From contig JAETQF010000006.1 in NCBI GenBank assembly GCA_021770845.1, positions 45,359 to 109,358 on the forward strand: a stretch of 64,000 nucleotides of DNA, read 5' to 3'. Each line of letters opens with the position of its first letter. Within the stretch, counting starts at the first letter, position 1. Origin of the DNA: Oscillospiraceae bacterium. Its GTDB lineage: Bacteria; Bacillota; Clostridia; Oscillospirales; Oscillospiraceae. The position numbers and the translations under genes are program-made. Shown one piece after another: positions 18,368 through 26,607 of the stretch. The notes beneath the pieces are model-generated. The model saw only the letters and a program-made list of their open reading frames with translations. It was not told the DNA's origin and did no database searches.

Positions 18368-19861
18368 TCACACGGAGGCCAGGAACCGCAGGAAGGCCTC
18401 CTTGCCCTCGGGGGTGCGGGCGTACACGCCGGCGTGCTCCAGCACCTTGGCGAACACCAGCCCCGTCTCCTTCTTCACGATGTCCAGGGCGTTGTCCGCC
18501 GTAATCGTGTAGTGTTTGGCGAAGCCCTCCGCCCAGTCGGCGTGCTTGGCGGTGCGCTCGTCCGCCCGGAGATCCGCGCCGGACACCAGAGCGTCCGCCA
18601 CGGCGGCCAGCTCGTCCTTCAGCCGGGCCGGGAGCACCGCCAGCCCCATCACCTCGATGAGGCCGATGTTCTCCTTCTTGATGTGGTGGAGCTCCCCGTG
18701 GGGATGGTAGACCCCCAGGGGGTGCTCCTCCGTGGTGATGTTGTTGCGCAGCACCAGATCCAGCTCGAACTTGCCCCCCCGCTTCCGGGCGATGGGGGTG
18801 ATGGTGCTGTGGGGCTCGCCCTCCGTCTCGGCGAAGATGAAGGCGCTCTCGTCGGTGTAGCCCCGCCAGGCGGTGAGGATCCTGTCCGCCAGCTCCACCA
18901 GCCGATCCGGCTTTTTAGAGGCGATGCGCACCACCGACATGGGCCACTTCACGATGCCCGCCTCCACATCCTGAAAGCCGGGGAAGGTGAAGGGGGTCTC
19001 GATGGGGGCGCGCTCCATGGCGAAGGTGTAGTGCCCGCCCTGGAAGTGGTCGTGGGCCAGGATGGAGCCGCCCACAATGGGCAGGTCGGCGTTGGAGCCC
19101 ACGAAGTAGTGGGGGAACTGGCCCACGAAGTCCAGCAGCTTGCCGAAGCAGGCCCGGTCGATCTTCATGGGCACGTGCTCACTGTTCAGGCAGATGCAGT
19201 GCTCGTTGTAGTAGACATAGGGGGAATACTGCAAGAACCAGGGGGAGCCGTTGATGGTGATGGGCACGATGCGGTGGTTCTGCCGGGCGGGGTGGTTGAC
19301 GCGCCCCGCGTAGCCCTCGTTCTCGGCGCACAGCTGGCACCGGGGGTAGGCGGAGGCGGGCAGATTCTTGGCCGCGGCGATGGCCTTGGGATCCTTCTCC
19401 GGCTTGGACAGGTTGATGGTGATGTCCAGCTCGCCGTACTCGGTGGGGGCCTTCCACTGCACGTCCCTGGCGATGCGATCCCGGCGGATGTAGTTGGTGG
19501 ACTGGCTGAATTCATAGTACCAGTCGGTGGCCCGCTTGGGGTCGCGGGCGCAGAGCTTCTGGAACTTGTCGATCACTTCGGCGGGGCGGGGGGTCAGGCG
19601 GCCCATGATCTCGGTATCCAGCAGGTCGCGATAGACCACCGAGTTTTCCGCCAGCACGCCCCGCTCATAAGCGTCGTCCAGCAGGGCCTCCAGCACCGGG
19701 GCCAGCTCCACCTGCTTGTAATCCCAGGGCACGGGGGTGTAGTCGTCCAGCTTCAGCACGTCCAGGATGGTGTTGACGGCCCAGACGCATTCGTTTTCCT
19801 CAATCAGCCCTTCCTGAACCGCATAGGTGACCAGCTTGGATATGGCTTCATTTCGATCCAT
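18368..19861 (-). CDS. galT: UDP-glucose--hexose-1-phosphate uridylyltransferase, class II
   Basis: A 497-residue Leloir-pathway enzyme that exchanges UMP between UDP-glucose and galactose-1-phosphate. The length and sequence match the class-II Firmicutes type rather than the 350-residue E. coli type. The HDHFQGG motif carries the family's nucleophilic-histidine equivalent, and PRCQLCAENEGY and NEHCICLNSEHVPMKI are class-typical. The start at 19861 has GGAGG upstream. It lies 14 bases after galK, giving the usual galK-galT operon. Confidence 0.95.
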   Translation of the reverse strand: MDRNEAISKLVTYAVQEGLIEENECVWAVNTILDVLKLDDYTPVPWDYKQVELAPVLEALLDDAYERGVLAENSVVYRDLLDTEIMGRLTPRPAEVIDKFQKLCARDPKRATDWYYEFSQSTNYIRRDRIARDVQWKAPTEYGELDITINLSKPEKDPKAIAAAKNLPASAYPRCQLCAENEGYAGRVNHPARQNHRIVPITINGSPWFLQYSPYVYYNEHCICLNSEHVPMKIDRACFGKLLDFVGQFPHYFVGSNADLPIVGGSILAHDHFQGGHYTFAMERAPIETPFTFPGFQDVEAGIVKWPMSVVRIASKKPDRLVELADRILTAWRGYTDESAFIFAETEGEPHSTITPIARKRGGKFELDLVLRNNITTEEHPLGVYHPHGELHHIKKENIGLIEVMGLAVLPARLKDELAAVADALVSGADLRADERTAKHADWAEGFAKHYTITADNALDIVKKETGLVFAKVLEHAGVYARTPEGKEAFLRFLASV

Positions 19862-19875
19862 CTTGTTTTCCTCCC

Positions 19876-21171
19876 TTATTCCGCCACGACGCAGCCGCCC
19901 TGGGGCCGGATGCGCAGCACGTGGCATTTGCCCGCCCCGAACAGGGCCTCCATGCCGTCCCGGAACAGTGTGAGCCGCTCCTCGGGCACCCACGCCTGGA
20001 TGGTGCCCGCAAAGCCGCCCCCATGTACCCGGATAGCCCCCATTCCGTCCAAAAGGGATTCACCCACGGTGAGCGCCAGGGGAATGGCCTGCTGGCGGGG
20101 ATCGGAGATAGACCAGGTGTTTTGCAGGCGCAGGGAGGAGGACAGGCCGGAGGCGTTCACCATGTTCAGGAATGCCTCAAAATTCCCGTGCTTCAGCGCG
20201 CCGGCCTCCTGGGCGGCCCGGCGGTCATCGTCGTAGAAGTGCATGGCCCGGAGCACCGCCCGGTCGCCGCACTCCTGCCGCAGGGCGGGGAGGACGGCCC
20301 GAAATTCCTCCTGGGGCACGTCCCGCAGCACCTGCCTGCCAAAGTGGGCGGCCACCGCCCCCATCTCCCGGGTGACGGCGGCGTAGTCGTCGGTGAGGTC
20401 GCCGTGGCTGGAGCCGGTGTCCACGATGCACAGGGCGTGGCCGGACTTGCCGAAGTCGTAGTCCACCCGCTCCACAATGGGGTCGGCGGGGTCGTTGAAG
20501 TCGATGAACACCGCGCCCCCCACGGAGGAGCCCATCTGATCCATCAGGCCGCAGGGCTTGCCGAAGTAGACGTTTTCCGCGTACTGGCCGATCTTGGCGA
20601 TGGAGACGGGATCCAGCTTGTCCCCGCAGCAGAAGTGGTTGAAGATATTGCCCACCAGCGTCTCATAGGCGGCGGAGGAGGACAGCCCCGAGCCGGACAG
20701 CACCGTGGAGCAGGCGCAGGCGTCGAAGCCGGACAGCTTGTACCCCAGCTCCGCGACGCGGGCGGCGACGCCCCGCACCAGGGCGGCGGAGGTGTTCTCC
20801 TCCTCTTTTTTGGGGGCCAGATCGTCCAGGGACACCTCCAGCTCCGGGTAGCCCTCGGATAGGAAGCGCACCACGCTCAACCCGTTGGGGGCGGCGCAGG
20901 CCAGCATATCCAGATCCACGCTGCCGCACAGCACCCGGCCGTGCTGGTGGTCGGTGTGGTTGCCGGCGATCTCGGTGCGGCCGGGGCCGCTGAACAGGGC
21001 CGCGCCGGAGGCGTCCCCGCCGAAGCGGGCGGCGAAGGTCTCCGCCATTCGGACGGCCCGGGCCCGGGCGGCGTCCAGCGGGCCGCCCCCTTCCGGGGCG
21101 TAGAGGGCGGACAGGGCGGAGTCGTGGGCGCCCTCCCGCAGGGCGGCCAGAAGCTGAGAACAGGTTGCCAT
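19876..21171 (-). CDS. galK: galactokinase
   Basis: A 431-residue GHMP-family kinase that makes galactose-1-phosphate from galactose and ATP. The substrate loop GRTEIAGNHTDHQHG, the ATP loop VLSGSGLSSSAAYE and the C-terminal GGGFAGTIQAW motif are all present. The start at 21171 has GAGGTGAT upstream; 28 extra in-frame codons before it have no ribosome site. The product feeds galT directly downstream. A GC-rich hairpin (21190-21204) lies in the leader. Confidence 0.94.
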   Translation of the reverse strand: MATCSQLLAALREGAHDSALSALYAPEGGGPLDAARARAVRMAETFAARFGGDASGAALFSGPGRTEIAGNHTDHQHGRVLCGSVDLDMLACAAPNGLSVVRFLSEGYPELEVSLDDLAPKKEEENTSAALVRGVAARVAELGYKLSGFDACACSTVLSGSGLSSSAAYETLVGNIFNHFCCGDKLDPVSIAKIGQYAENVYFGKPCGLMDQMGSSVGGAVFIDFNDPADPIVERVDYDFGKSGHALCIVDTGSSHGDLTDDYAAVTREMGAVAAHFGRQVLRDVPQEEFRAVLPALRQECGDRAVLRAMHFYDDDRRAAQEAGALKHGNFEAFLNMVNASGLSSSLRLQNTWSISDPRQQAIPLALTVGESLLDGMGAIRVHGGGFAGTIQAWVPEERLTLFRDGMEALFGAGKCHVLRIRPQGGCVVAE

Positions 21172-21226
21172 TGCAATCACCTCATATACGGGGCCGCGGC
21201 CCCGGAATTCGCATGGTTCCAGGGAA

Positions 21227-21255
21227 ATCATACCACACAGGCGGGAGTTTGGCAA
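21227..21255 (-). promoter_or_regulatory. promoter of galK-galT
   Basis: On the minus strand TTGCCA (21250-21255), 17 bases, TATGAT (21227-21232). The 50-base leader contains the perfect GGGGCC/GGCCCC hairpin noted under galK. Confidence 0.65.
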
Positions 21256-21282
21256 GGCAAAGCCGGGGCGCCTGCCCGCCCG

Positions 21283-21966
21283 CTACACCACGAACCGGTA
21301 GCCCAGCCCCCGCACCGTCTGAATGTAGGCGGGCCGGGCGGGATCCTCCTCAATCTTCTGGCGCAGGCGGTTGATATACACCATAATGGCGTTCTCGTCC
21401 ACGATGGACGAGCCCCACACCAGGTCGTAGATCATGTCCTTGGTGAAAATGCGGTTCACGTTGTCCAGGAACAGCTTCATCATGGCGTTTTCCTTGGAGG
21501 ACAGCACGATCTCCCTTCCGTCCTTGTAAAACCGCAGGGTGCTGGTGTCATAGCGGAAGGGCCCCGCGGCCAGGATGCCCCCCGCCCCCGTCAGATCCCC
21601 CCGGCTTCGGCGGATGAGGGCCTTCACCTTGGCCCCCAGGGTCACCGGGTTGAAGGGCTTGGTCAGATAGTCGTCCGCGCCGATGTCCAGGCCGTAGAGG
21701 GCGTCGTAGTCCTCCTTGCGCCCGCTGACAATGATGATGGGCAGCTTGAGACCCCGGCCCCGGAGGGTCTGGATCACCTCAAACCCGTCCATCCCCGGCA
21801 TATTCACGTCCAGCAGCATCAGGTCGTAGTGGCCCCGGGCCGCCAGCTCGATGGCCTCCCCGCCGCTGCGGGCGGCGTCGGACTCAATGCCGCTGCTTTT
21901 CATCACCTTGCGGAGCATGGTGAGCACCGCCTCGTCGTCGTCCACAATCAACACCGTATCCGCCAT
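21283..21966 (-). CDS. OmpR/PhoB-family response regulator
   Basis: A 227-residue two-component regulator. The receiver domain (1-120) has the acidic pair VDDDE, the phosphorylated aspartate in LMLLDVNMPGMDG and the conserved lysine in LTKPF. The C-terminal winged helix (about 135-227) ends in the typical IQTVRGLGYRFV. ATG 21966 gives the standard length. It is divergent from the kinase gene at 22111 and lies upstream of galK. The adjacent kinase is of the NtrB type, so pairing of the two is plausible from position only. Confidence 0.92.
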   Translation of the reverse strand: MADTVLIVDDDEAVLTMLRKVMKSSGIESDAARSGGEAIELAARGHYDLMLLDVNMPGMDGFEVIQTLRGRGLKLPIIIVSGRKEDYDALYGLDIGADDYLTKPFNPVTLGAKVKALIRRSRGDLTGAGGILAAGPFRYDTSTLRFYKDGREIVLSSKENAMMKLFLDNVNRIFTKDMIYDLVWGSSIVDENAIMVYINRLRQKIEEDPARPAYIQTVRGLGYRFVV

Positions 21967-22028
21967 GGCGTTTCCGCCCCCTTTACAGAAGAAAGTTCCT
22001 GTGATAGACTGATCAAGCTGCATTGTGA

Positions 22029-22058
22029 ATTATATCACATGGACGGGCCCGGGTGCAA
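22029..22058 (-). promoter_or_regulatory. promoter of the response regulator gene
   Basis: On the minus strand TTGCAC (22053-22058), 18 bases, a perfect TATAAT (22029-22034). It occupies the space between the two divergent regulatory genes. Confidence 0.6.
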
Positions 22059-22110
22059 GCCCCGGGGTGAAACCGCGGGCCCGTCCCGGAGAAACCCACA
22101 GGAGGACGAT

Positions 22111-23856
22111 ATGGAGAACAAAGCCAGGGGGCTGCGCCGCGTCCCCGTGATCCCTGCGCTGGCCCTGCTGGTGATCCTCCTGGGCCTGGCGATGATGTCC
22201 GGCGTGCTTCGCCGCAGCCAGCATCTGCTGGTGGACGGGCAGGACGGACAGCTGATGAAAACCGCCCAATCGGTGGACAACAACATCATGGGCCATTTCG
22301 CCTGGTACTGCTCCGATCTGGAGTACATCACCACCCGCACGGGCTTCCTGCGGGCGGAGGAGCGCTACCTCGGCGGCGGCGGGGCGGAGGATCTGCTCTA
22401 TTACCTGCGGGAGAGCCCCCTGCCCAAGACGGTGATGGTGGAGTCCATGCTGGTGCTCCGGGAGGGCAGGGTGGCGCTGTCCACCGGGGACAGCACCGAC
22501 TATGAGCTGCTGGACGTCATCGGGCGGATCGGGGGCATCGGGATCTCCCTGTGGGCGGACGGGGCGGGGCGGCCCTATGTGGCCCTGGTGCTGGAGAAGG
22601 GGGAGGTGGGCTACGCCGCCCTCATCGACGGGGAGGCGTTCTTCGCCATCGCCGAGGAGCAGACCGCCGCCGAGGAGACCGACCGCATCCTGGTGCTGGA
22701 CGCCCGGGAGCGGTATTTCTTCCACCGCACCCAGGAGGGGATCCGGGTGGACGCCGTGGACAGCCTGGATCCCCTGGTTCACAGCAGCCTCTACCTGATG
22801 CTGGCTGCCCAGCGGTCGGGACAGGCCAGCTCCGACTTTTTCCGCAGCGGCGGCCAGTCCGGCGGGAAAAGCTACACCGCCCGGATGGCGGTGCTCCCCG
22901 CCCCCGGCAACGAAAACGGCTGCTTCACCGTGGGGGTGGCCCGGAACTACGATCAGGTGATCCGCCCCTTCCAGTCCGCCATGGCCCGGATGGCGCTGTG
23001 CGGCGTGGTCATCATGGCGGGGGCGGGGGTGCTGGCCCTGTTCCTGATGCGCTCCCGCCGGGGCCACCGCCAGGCCCAGGAGGAGCTGGAGGTGCTGAAG
23101 GCCAAGGCGGAGGCCATGGAGGCCCTCAACGCCCAGACCCGGGAGATGGCCCACCGGCAGCGGCTGGAGACCATCGGCACCCTCACCTCCGGCATCGCCC
23201 ATGAGTTCAACAACCTGCTCACCCCCATCATGGGGTACAGCATCCTCATCCTGGAAAAGCTGCCCCCGGAGGACACGGAGTCCTATGAAAACGCCCTGGA
23301 GATCTACAACGCCTCCCAGAAGGCCAAGCAGATCATCTCCCGGCTGTCCAACCTCTCCCGGAAGGAGACCCCCGGCGCGCTGCGCCCCATCCGGCTGGAT
23401 ACGCTGGCGGAGCAGGTGCTGGAGGTGACCGCCCCCGTCCGCCCCAAGGGGGTACGGGTGGAGACCGGCTTCACCGGCCGGAGCCGCCCCATCCTGGGGG
23501 ACGAGACCCAGCTGTTCCAGATGACGCTGAACCTGGTGCTGAACTCCTTTGAGGCGCTGGCCGGCCAGGGGGGCACCGTGCGGGTGTCCACCGGGACGGA
23601 CGGGGAGCACGCCGTCCTGCGGGTGGCGGACAACGGCCCGGGCATCCCCGACGAGGTGAAGGGGCTGATCTTCGACCCCTTCTTCACCACCAAGGGCTCG
23701 GGCAAGGGCATCGGCCTGGGCCTGGCCATTGTGCAGCAGATTGTGGAGGCCCACGGCGGAACCATCACCCTGGAGAGCGCCGCCGGCCAGGGCACCGCCT
23801 TTACCGTCACCTTTCCCGCCGCCCCGCCGGAGGAGGAGGGGGAGCCCCAGCCCTGA
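22111..23856 (+). CDS. membrane sensor histidine kinase (NtrB-like)
   Basis: A 581-residue kinase. One membrane helix near the N-terminus (12-32) and one at about 295-315 enclose a roughly 260-residue extracellular sensor of the Cache type. A short coiled coil leads to the dimerisation domain with the phospho-acceptor histidine in SGIAHEFNNLLTPI, the form seen in NtrB-like kinases, then a complete ATPase domain (NLVLNSFEAL, DNGPGIP, GIGLGLAI). GGAGG lies before the ATG. It ends in a terminator just before the redox operon. It may control that operon, which is inference from position. Confidence 0.9.
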   Translation: MENKARGLRRVPVIPALALLVILLGLAMMSGVLRRSQHLLVDGQDGQLMKTAQSVDNNIMGHFAWYCSDLEYITTRTGFLRAEERYLGGGGAEDLLYYLRESPLPKTVMVESMLVLREGRVALSTGDSTDYELLDVIGRIGGIGISLWADGAGRPYVALVLEKGEVGYAALIDGEAFFAIAEEQTAAEETDRILVLDARERYFFHRTQEGIRVDAVDSLDPLVHSSLYLMLAAQRSGQASSDFFRSGGQSGGKSYTARMAVLPAPGNENGCFTVGVARNYDQVIRPFQSAMARMALCGVVIMAGAGVLALFLMRSRRGHRQAQEELEVLKAKAEAMEALNAQTREMAHRQRLETIGTLTSGIAHEFNNLLTPIMGYSILILEKLPPEDTESYENALEIYNASQKAKQIISRLSNLSRKETPGALRPIRLDTLAEQVLEVTAPVRPKGVRVETGFTGRSRPILGDETQLFQMTLNLVLNSFEALAGQGGTVRVSTGTDGEHAVLRVADNGPGIPDEVKGLIFDPFFTTKGSGKGIGLGLAIVQQIVEAHGGTITLESAAGQGTAFTVTFPAAPPEEEGEPQP

Positions 23857-23904
23857 GCACCTGTCCGCGGCTGCCGCGGCGGACGGAACCCGAATCAGCC
23901 CTTT

Positions 23905-23945
23905 CGCCCTGCCGGTATGTCCGGCGGGGCGATTGTCTTTTTCTT
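23905..23945 (+). terminator. terminator after the sensor kinase
   Basis: An 11-bp stem with one G-U pair (23905-23915 with 23921-23931), a 5-base loop and TTGTCTTTTTCTT after it. Confidence 0.8.
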
Positions 23946-23986
23946 AACAAATATTAAGGCGGCGTATATGTGCCATTAAGGCGGCG
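23945..23986 (+). repeat. paired direct repeats upstream of the redox operon
   Basis: ATTAAGGCGGCG occurs twice, at 23953-23964 and 23975-23986, exactly 22 bases apart, which is two helical turns. The first copy overlaps an inverted repeat CTTAA-N6-TTAAG. Such spacing is typical for tandem binding of OmpR-family regulators. A TATATG hexamer (23965-23970) lies between the copies. Confidence 0.5.
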
Positions 23987-24019
23987 CGCGTAAACTGCTG
24001 AAAAAAGGGAGTGGTTCTC

Positions 24020-24373
24020 ATGCTGGAGCATCTGGTGGAGGCGGTGCTGGAGGTACTGATCCCGCTGTGCGAGATGATGGGCATCCTGGTCATCGCCGTA
24101 TCCACCTGCACCGCCTTCTGGCGGTACTTCCGGGGGCTGTTCACCCGCGCCCCGGGGGACGTGAAATCCCAGCTGGCCTCCGGGCTGGCCCTGAGCCTGG
24201 AGTTCAAAATGGCCGCCGAGATCCTGAAAACCGTGCTGGTTCGGGACATGACCGAGCTGATGGTGCTGGGGGCCGTCATCATTCTGCGTGCTTTGCTTTC
24301 ATTCCTGATCCACTTTGAAATGAAGCAGCATGATACATCCCAACAAGAGACTTTAGGAGGAATTGCAAAATGA
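24020..24373 (+). CDS. DUF1622 family membrane protein
   Basis: A 117-residue protein with three membrane helices and the DUF1622 pattern (an early Glu/Gly helix, then GLALSLEFKMAAEILKTVL and an ILRALLSFLIHFEM helix). The family's function is unknown. GGGAG precedes the ATG at 24020. Its stop overlaps the ATG of the lipoprotein gene (ATGA), and it opens the operon of redox genes, so it may be a membrane partner of that system. Confidence 0.82.
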   Translation: MLEHLVEAVLEVLIPLCEMMGILVIAVSTCTAFWRYFRGLFTRAPGDVKSQLASGLALSLEFKMAAEILKTVLVRDMTELMVLGAVIILRALLSFLIHFEMKQHDTSQQETLGGIAK

Positions 24374-25464
24374 AACTGAAACGGATCACCGCCCTGCTGC
24401 TCTCCGCGCTGCTCCTGCTGTCCGCCCTGGCGGGCTGCGGCACCACCGTGGTGGTGGGGCCGGAAGGGGATAACCCCGCCACCAAGGCGCCCGTGGAGAC
24501 CCAGACGCCCCCCGAGACCCAGACCCCCTCCGGCAGCGGCGACGCCGCCCCCGTCAAGACCGGCCTTGCCGTGGTGACCGGGCTGGACAGCAGCAAGGAC
24601 GCCGCCGCCGAGAAGGACGGCACCGCCCAGAGCGACATCCTGCTGGTGGCGGTCACCGTGGGCGACGACGGCGTGATTGACAGCTGCGCCATCGACGCCA
24701 TCCAGGCCAAGATCAACTTCAACACCTCCGGCGCGCTGACCACCGATCCCGCCACCACCTTCGCCAGCAAGAACGAGCTGGGCGACGACTACGGGATGCG
24801 CAAGGCCAGCTCCATCGGCAAGGAGTGGAACGAGCAGGCCGCGGCCATGGCCCAGTACGCCGTGGGCAAGACCATCGACGAGCTGAAGGGCATCGCCGTG
24901 GACGAGGGCGGCAAGCCCACCGACGCGGATCTGGCCGCCTCCGTCACCCTGTACATCGGCAGCTTTGTGGGCGGCATCGAGGCCGCCGTCAACAACGCCA
25001 GCCACCTGGGCGCGATGAAGGGCGACAAGCTGGGCCTGGCCAGCGAGACCAACATGAGCAAGAGCAAGGACGCCTCCGCCGAGGGGGACGGCCTGGCCCA
25101 GGCCTATGCCACCTTCGCCGCCGTCACCTTTAACGGCGATACCGTCACCAGCTGCTACATCGACGCGGTGCAGGCCAACGTGAACTTTGACACGGCGGGC
25201 CATATCACCACCGACCTGACCGCCGCCCCCAAGACCAAGAATGAGCTGGGCGACGGCTACGGGATGCGCAAGGCCAGCTCCATCGGCAAGGAGTGGAACG
25301 AGCAGGCCGCCGGCTTCTGCGCCTATGTCACCGGCAAGACCCTGGCCGAGATCAAGGGCCTGGCGGTGGACGAGACCGGCAAGGCCACCGACGCCGATCT
25401 GGCCGCCACCATCACCGTGGGCATCGGCGAGTTCCAGACGATCATCGAGAAGGCCGCGAAGTAA
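24370..25464 (+). CDS. lipoprotein with two tandem copies of an unassigned domain
   Basis: A 364-residue surface lipoprotein. A signal peptide ends in the lipobox LAGC at about residue 22, followed by a Pro/Thr/Glu linker (30-60). Two domains with a 156-residue period follow (about 62-215 and 218-364), each with a DxCxIDAxQAxxNF strand and an identical YGMRKASSIGKEWNEQAA segment. I see no S/T-GAT flavin-attachment motif, so it is not plainly an ApbE substrate. Its position before apbE and the rnf genes suggests a surface electron or ligand carrier, comparable by place with the flavoprotein PplA; that role is inference. Confidence 0.75.
   Translation: MKLKRITALLLSALLLLSALAGCGTTVVVGPEGDNPATKAPVETQTPPETQTPSGSGDAAPVKTGLAVVTGLDSSKDAAAEKDGTAQSDILLVAVTVGDDGVIDSCAIDAIQAKINFNTSGALTTDPATTFASKNELGDDYGMRKASSIGKEWNEQAAAMAQYAVGKTIDELKGIAVDEGGKPTDADLAASVTLYIGSFVGGIEAAVNNASHLGAMKGDKLGLASETNMSKSKDASAEGDGLAQAYATFAAVTFNGDTVTSCYIDAVQANVNFDTAGHITTDLTAAPKTKNELGDGYGMRKASSIGKEWNEQAAGFCAYVTGKTLAEIKGLAVDETGKATDADLAATITVGIGEFQTIIEKAAK
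24789..25310 (+). repeat. 54-base identical direct repeat within the lipoprotein gene
   Basis: Bases 24789-24842 and 25257-25310 are identical over 54 positions, 468 bases (156 codons) apart. The rest of the two domains is more diverged, so this segment has been kept by strong selection or recent gene conversion. Confidence 0.85.
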
Positions 25465-25478
25465 GCGGGCAGACACTT

Positions 25479-25506
25479 CCGGGGCAGGCCGTCCGGCCTG
25501 CCCCGG
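25479..25506 (+). other. intercistronic stem-loop between lipoprotein and apbE
   Basis: A perfect 12-bp GC-rich stem with a 4-base loop and no U-tract. It may stabilise the upstream mRNA or lower expression of apbE and the rnf genes relative to the lipoprotein. Confidence 0.6.
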
Positions 25507-25525
25507 CCGCAAGGAGGGAAGGGAC

Positions 25526-26563
25526 ATGAGGCAGCGGGTTCTGGCGCTGGCAATGGCGGCGGTGCTGCTGCTCAGCGGATGCACCGGACAGGCCGGCTCC
25601 GGGCAAAAGCCGCGCCGCTATGAGGCCAGTTTCCTGACCCTCTTTGACACGGTGACCACCATTGTGGGCTACGGGGAGACCGAGGAGGAGTTTCGGAGCG
25701 CGGCCCAGGAGTTTCACGACAGCCTGCTGGACTACCACCAGCTCTTTGACGTCTACCACGAGTACGACGGGATGAATAACCTGAAAACCGTCAATGACCG
25801 CGCCGGAGGGGATCCGGTGGAGGTGGATCGCCGGATCATCGACCTGCTGCTGTTCTGCCGGGAGCTGGAGGGGCTCACCGGCGGCCGGGTGGACGTGACC
25901 ATGGGCAGCGTGCTGGCCCTGTGGCATGAGGCCCGGACGGAGGGGGTGGACGATCCGGAGCACGCCGCCCTCCCGGTTGCCGGGGCGCTGGAGGAGGCGG
26001 CCCGGCACACCGGCTTTGACCTGCTGGAGATTGACCAGGAGGCGTCCACCGTCCGCCTCACCGACCCCCAGGCCCGGCTGGACGTGGGGGCGGTGGCCAA
26101 GGGCTGGGCGGTGGAGCAGGTGTGCCGCATCTCTCCGGCGGGGCTGCTGGTGAGCGTGGGCGGCAACGTCCGGGCCACCGGGCCCAAGCCCGAGGGGAAG
26201 TCCCCCTGGGTGGTGGGGGTGCAGGATCCGGACGGGGAAAAGCAGGACTACCTCCACACCCTGAACATCGACCACCAGTCCGTGGTGAGCAGCGGCGACT
26301 ACCAGCGGTACTATACCGTGGACGGCGTGCGCTACCACCACATCATCGACCCGGATACCCTCCGCCCCGGCCAGCTGTGGCGGGCGGTGACGGTGGTGTG
26401 CCCCGACTCGGGGCTGGCGGACGGGCTGTCCACCGCCCTGTTCCTCCTGTCCCGGGAGGAGGGGGCCGCCCTGGCCCAGCGCTGCGGCGCCCAGGCCATG
26501 TGGGTGGCCCCGGATGGCGGCCTGCTCTACACCGACGGCTTCCTGGAGCTGGTGCGAACCTGA
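25526..26563 (+). CDS. apbE: FAD:protein FMN transferase (ApbE), lipoprotein
   Basis: A 345-residue enzyme that attaches FMN through a phosphodiester bond to threonine in S/T-GAT motifs of extracytoplasmic proteins. The lipobox LLSGC (about residue 17) anchors it outside the membrane. Family motifs are visible: LFDTVTTI near the start, the LDVGAVAKGWAVE helix, SVGGNVRATG for FAD binding and HHIIDPDTLRP near the metal site. AAGGAGG precedes the ATG. Its likely substrates are RnfD and RnfG, encoded just downstream. Confidence 0.94.
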   Translation: MRQRVLALAMAAVLLLSGCTGQAGSGQKPRRYEASFLTLFDTVTTIVGYGETEEEFRSAAQEFHDSLLDYHQLFDVYHEYDGMNNLKTVNDRAGGDPVEVDRRIIDLLLFCRELEGLTGGRVDVTMGSVLALWHEARTEGVDDPEHAALPVAGALEEAARHTGFDLLEIDQEASTVRLTDPQARLDVGAVAKGWAVEQVCRISPAGLLVSVGGNVRATGPKPEGKSPWVVGVQDPDGEKQDYLHTLNIDHQSVVSSGDYQRYYTVDGVRYHHIIDPDTLRPGQLWRAVTVVCPDSGLADGLSTALFLLSREEGAALAQRCGAQAMWVAPDGGLLYTDGFLELVRT

Positions 26564-26607
26564 GCGGCCCCGGAAGAAATTCATTTTAACAGTAAGAGGT
26601 GATGCGT

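Noticed and set aside
17504..20236. Long plus-strand frame across rluD-like and galT genes
   Set aside because: It is complementary to two well-supported genes and crosses their terminator and promoter; a GC-skew artefact.
24370..25464. Lipoprotein considered as a PplA-type covalent flavoprotein
   Set aside because: No S/T-GAT motif in either domain; only TSGAL occurs, so the claim was limited to positional analogy.
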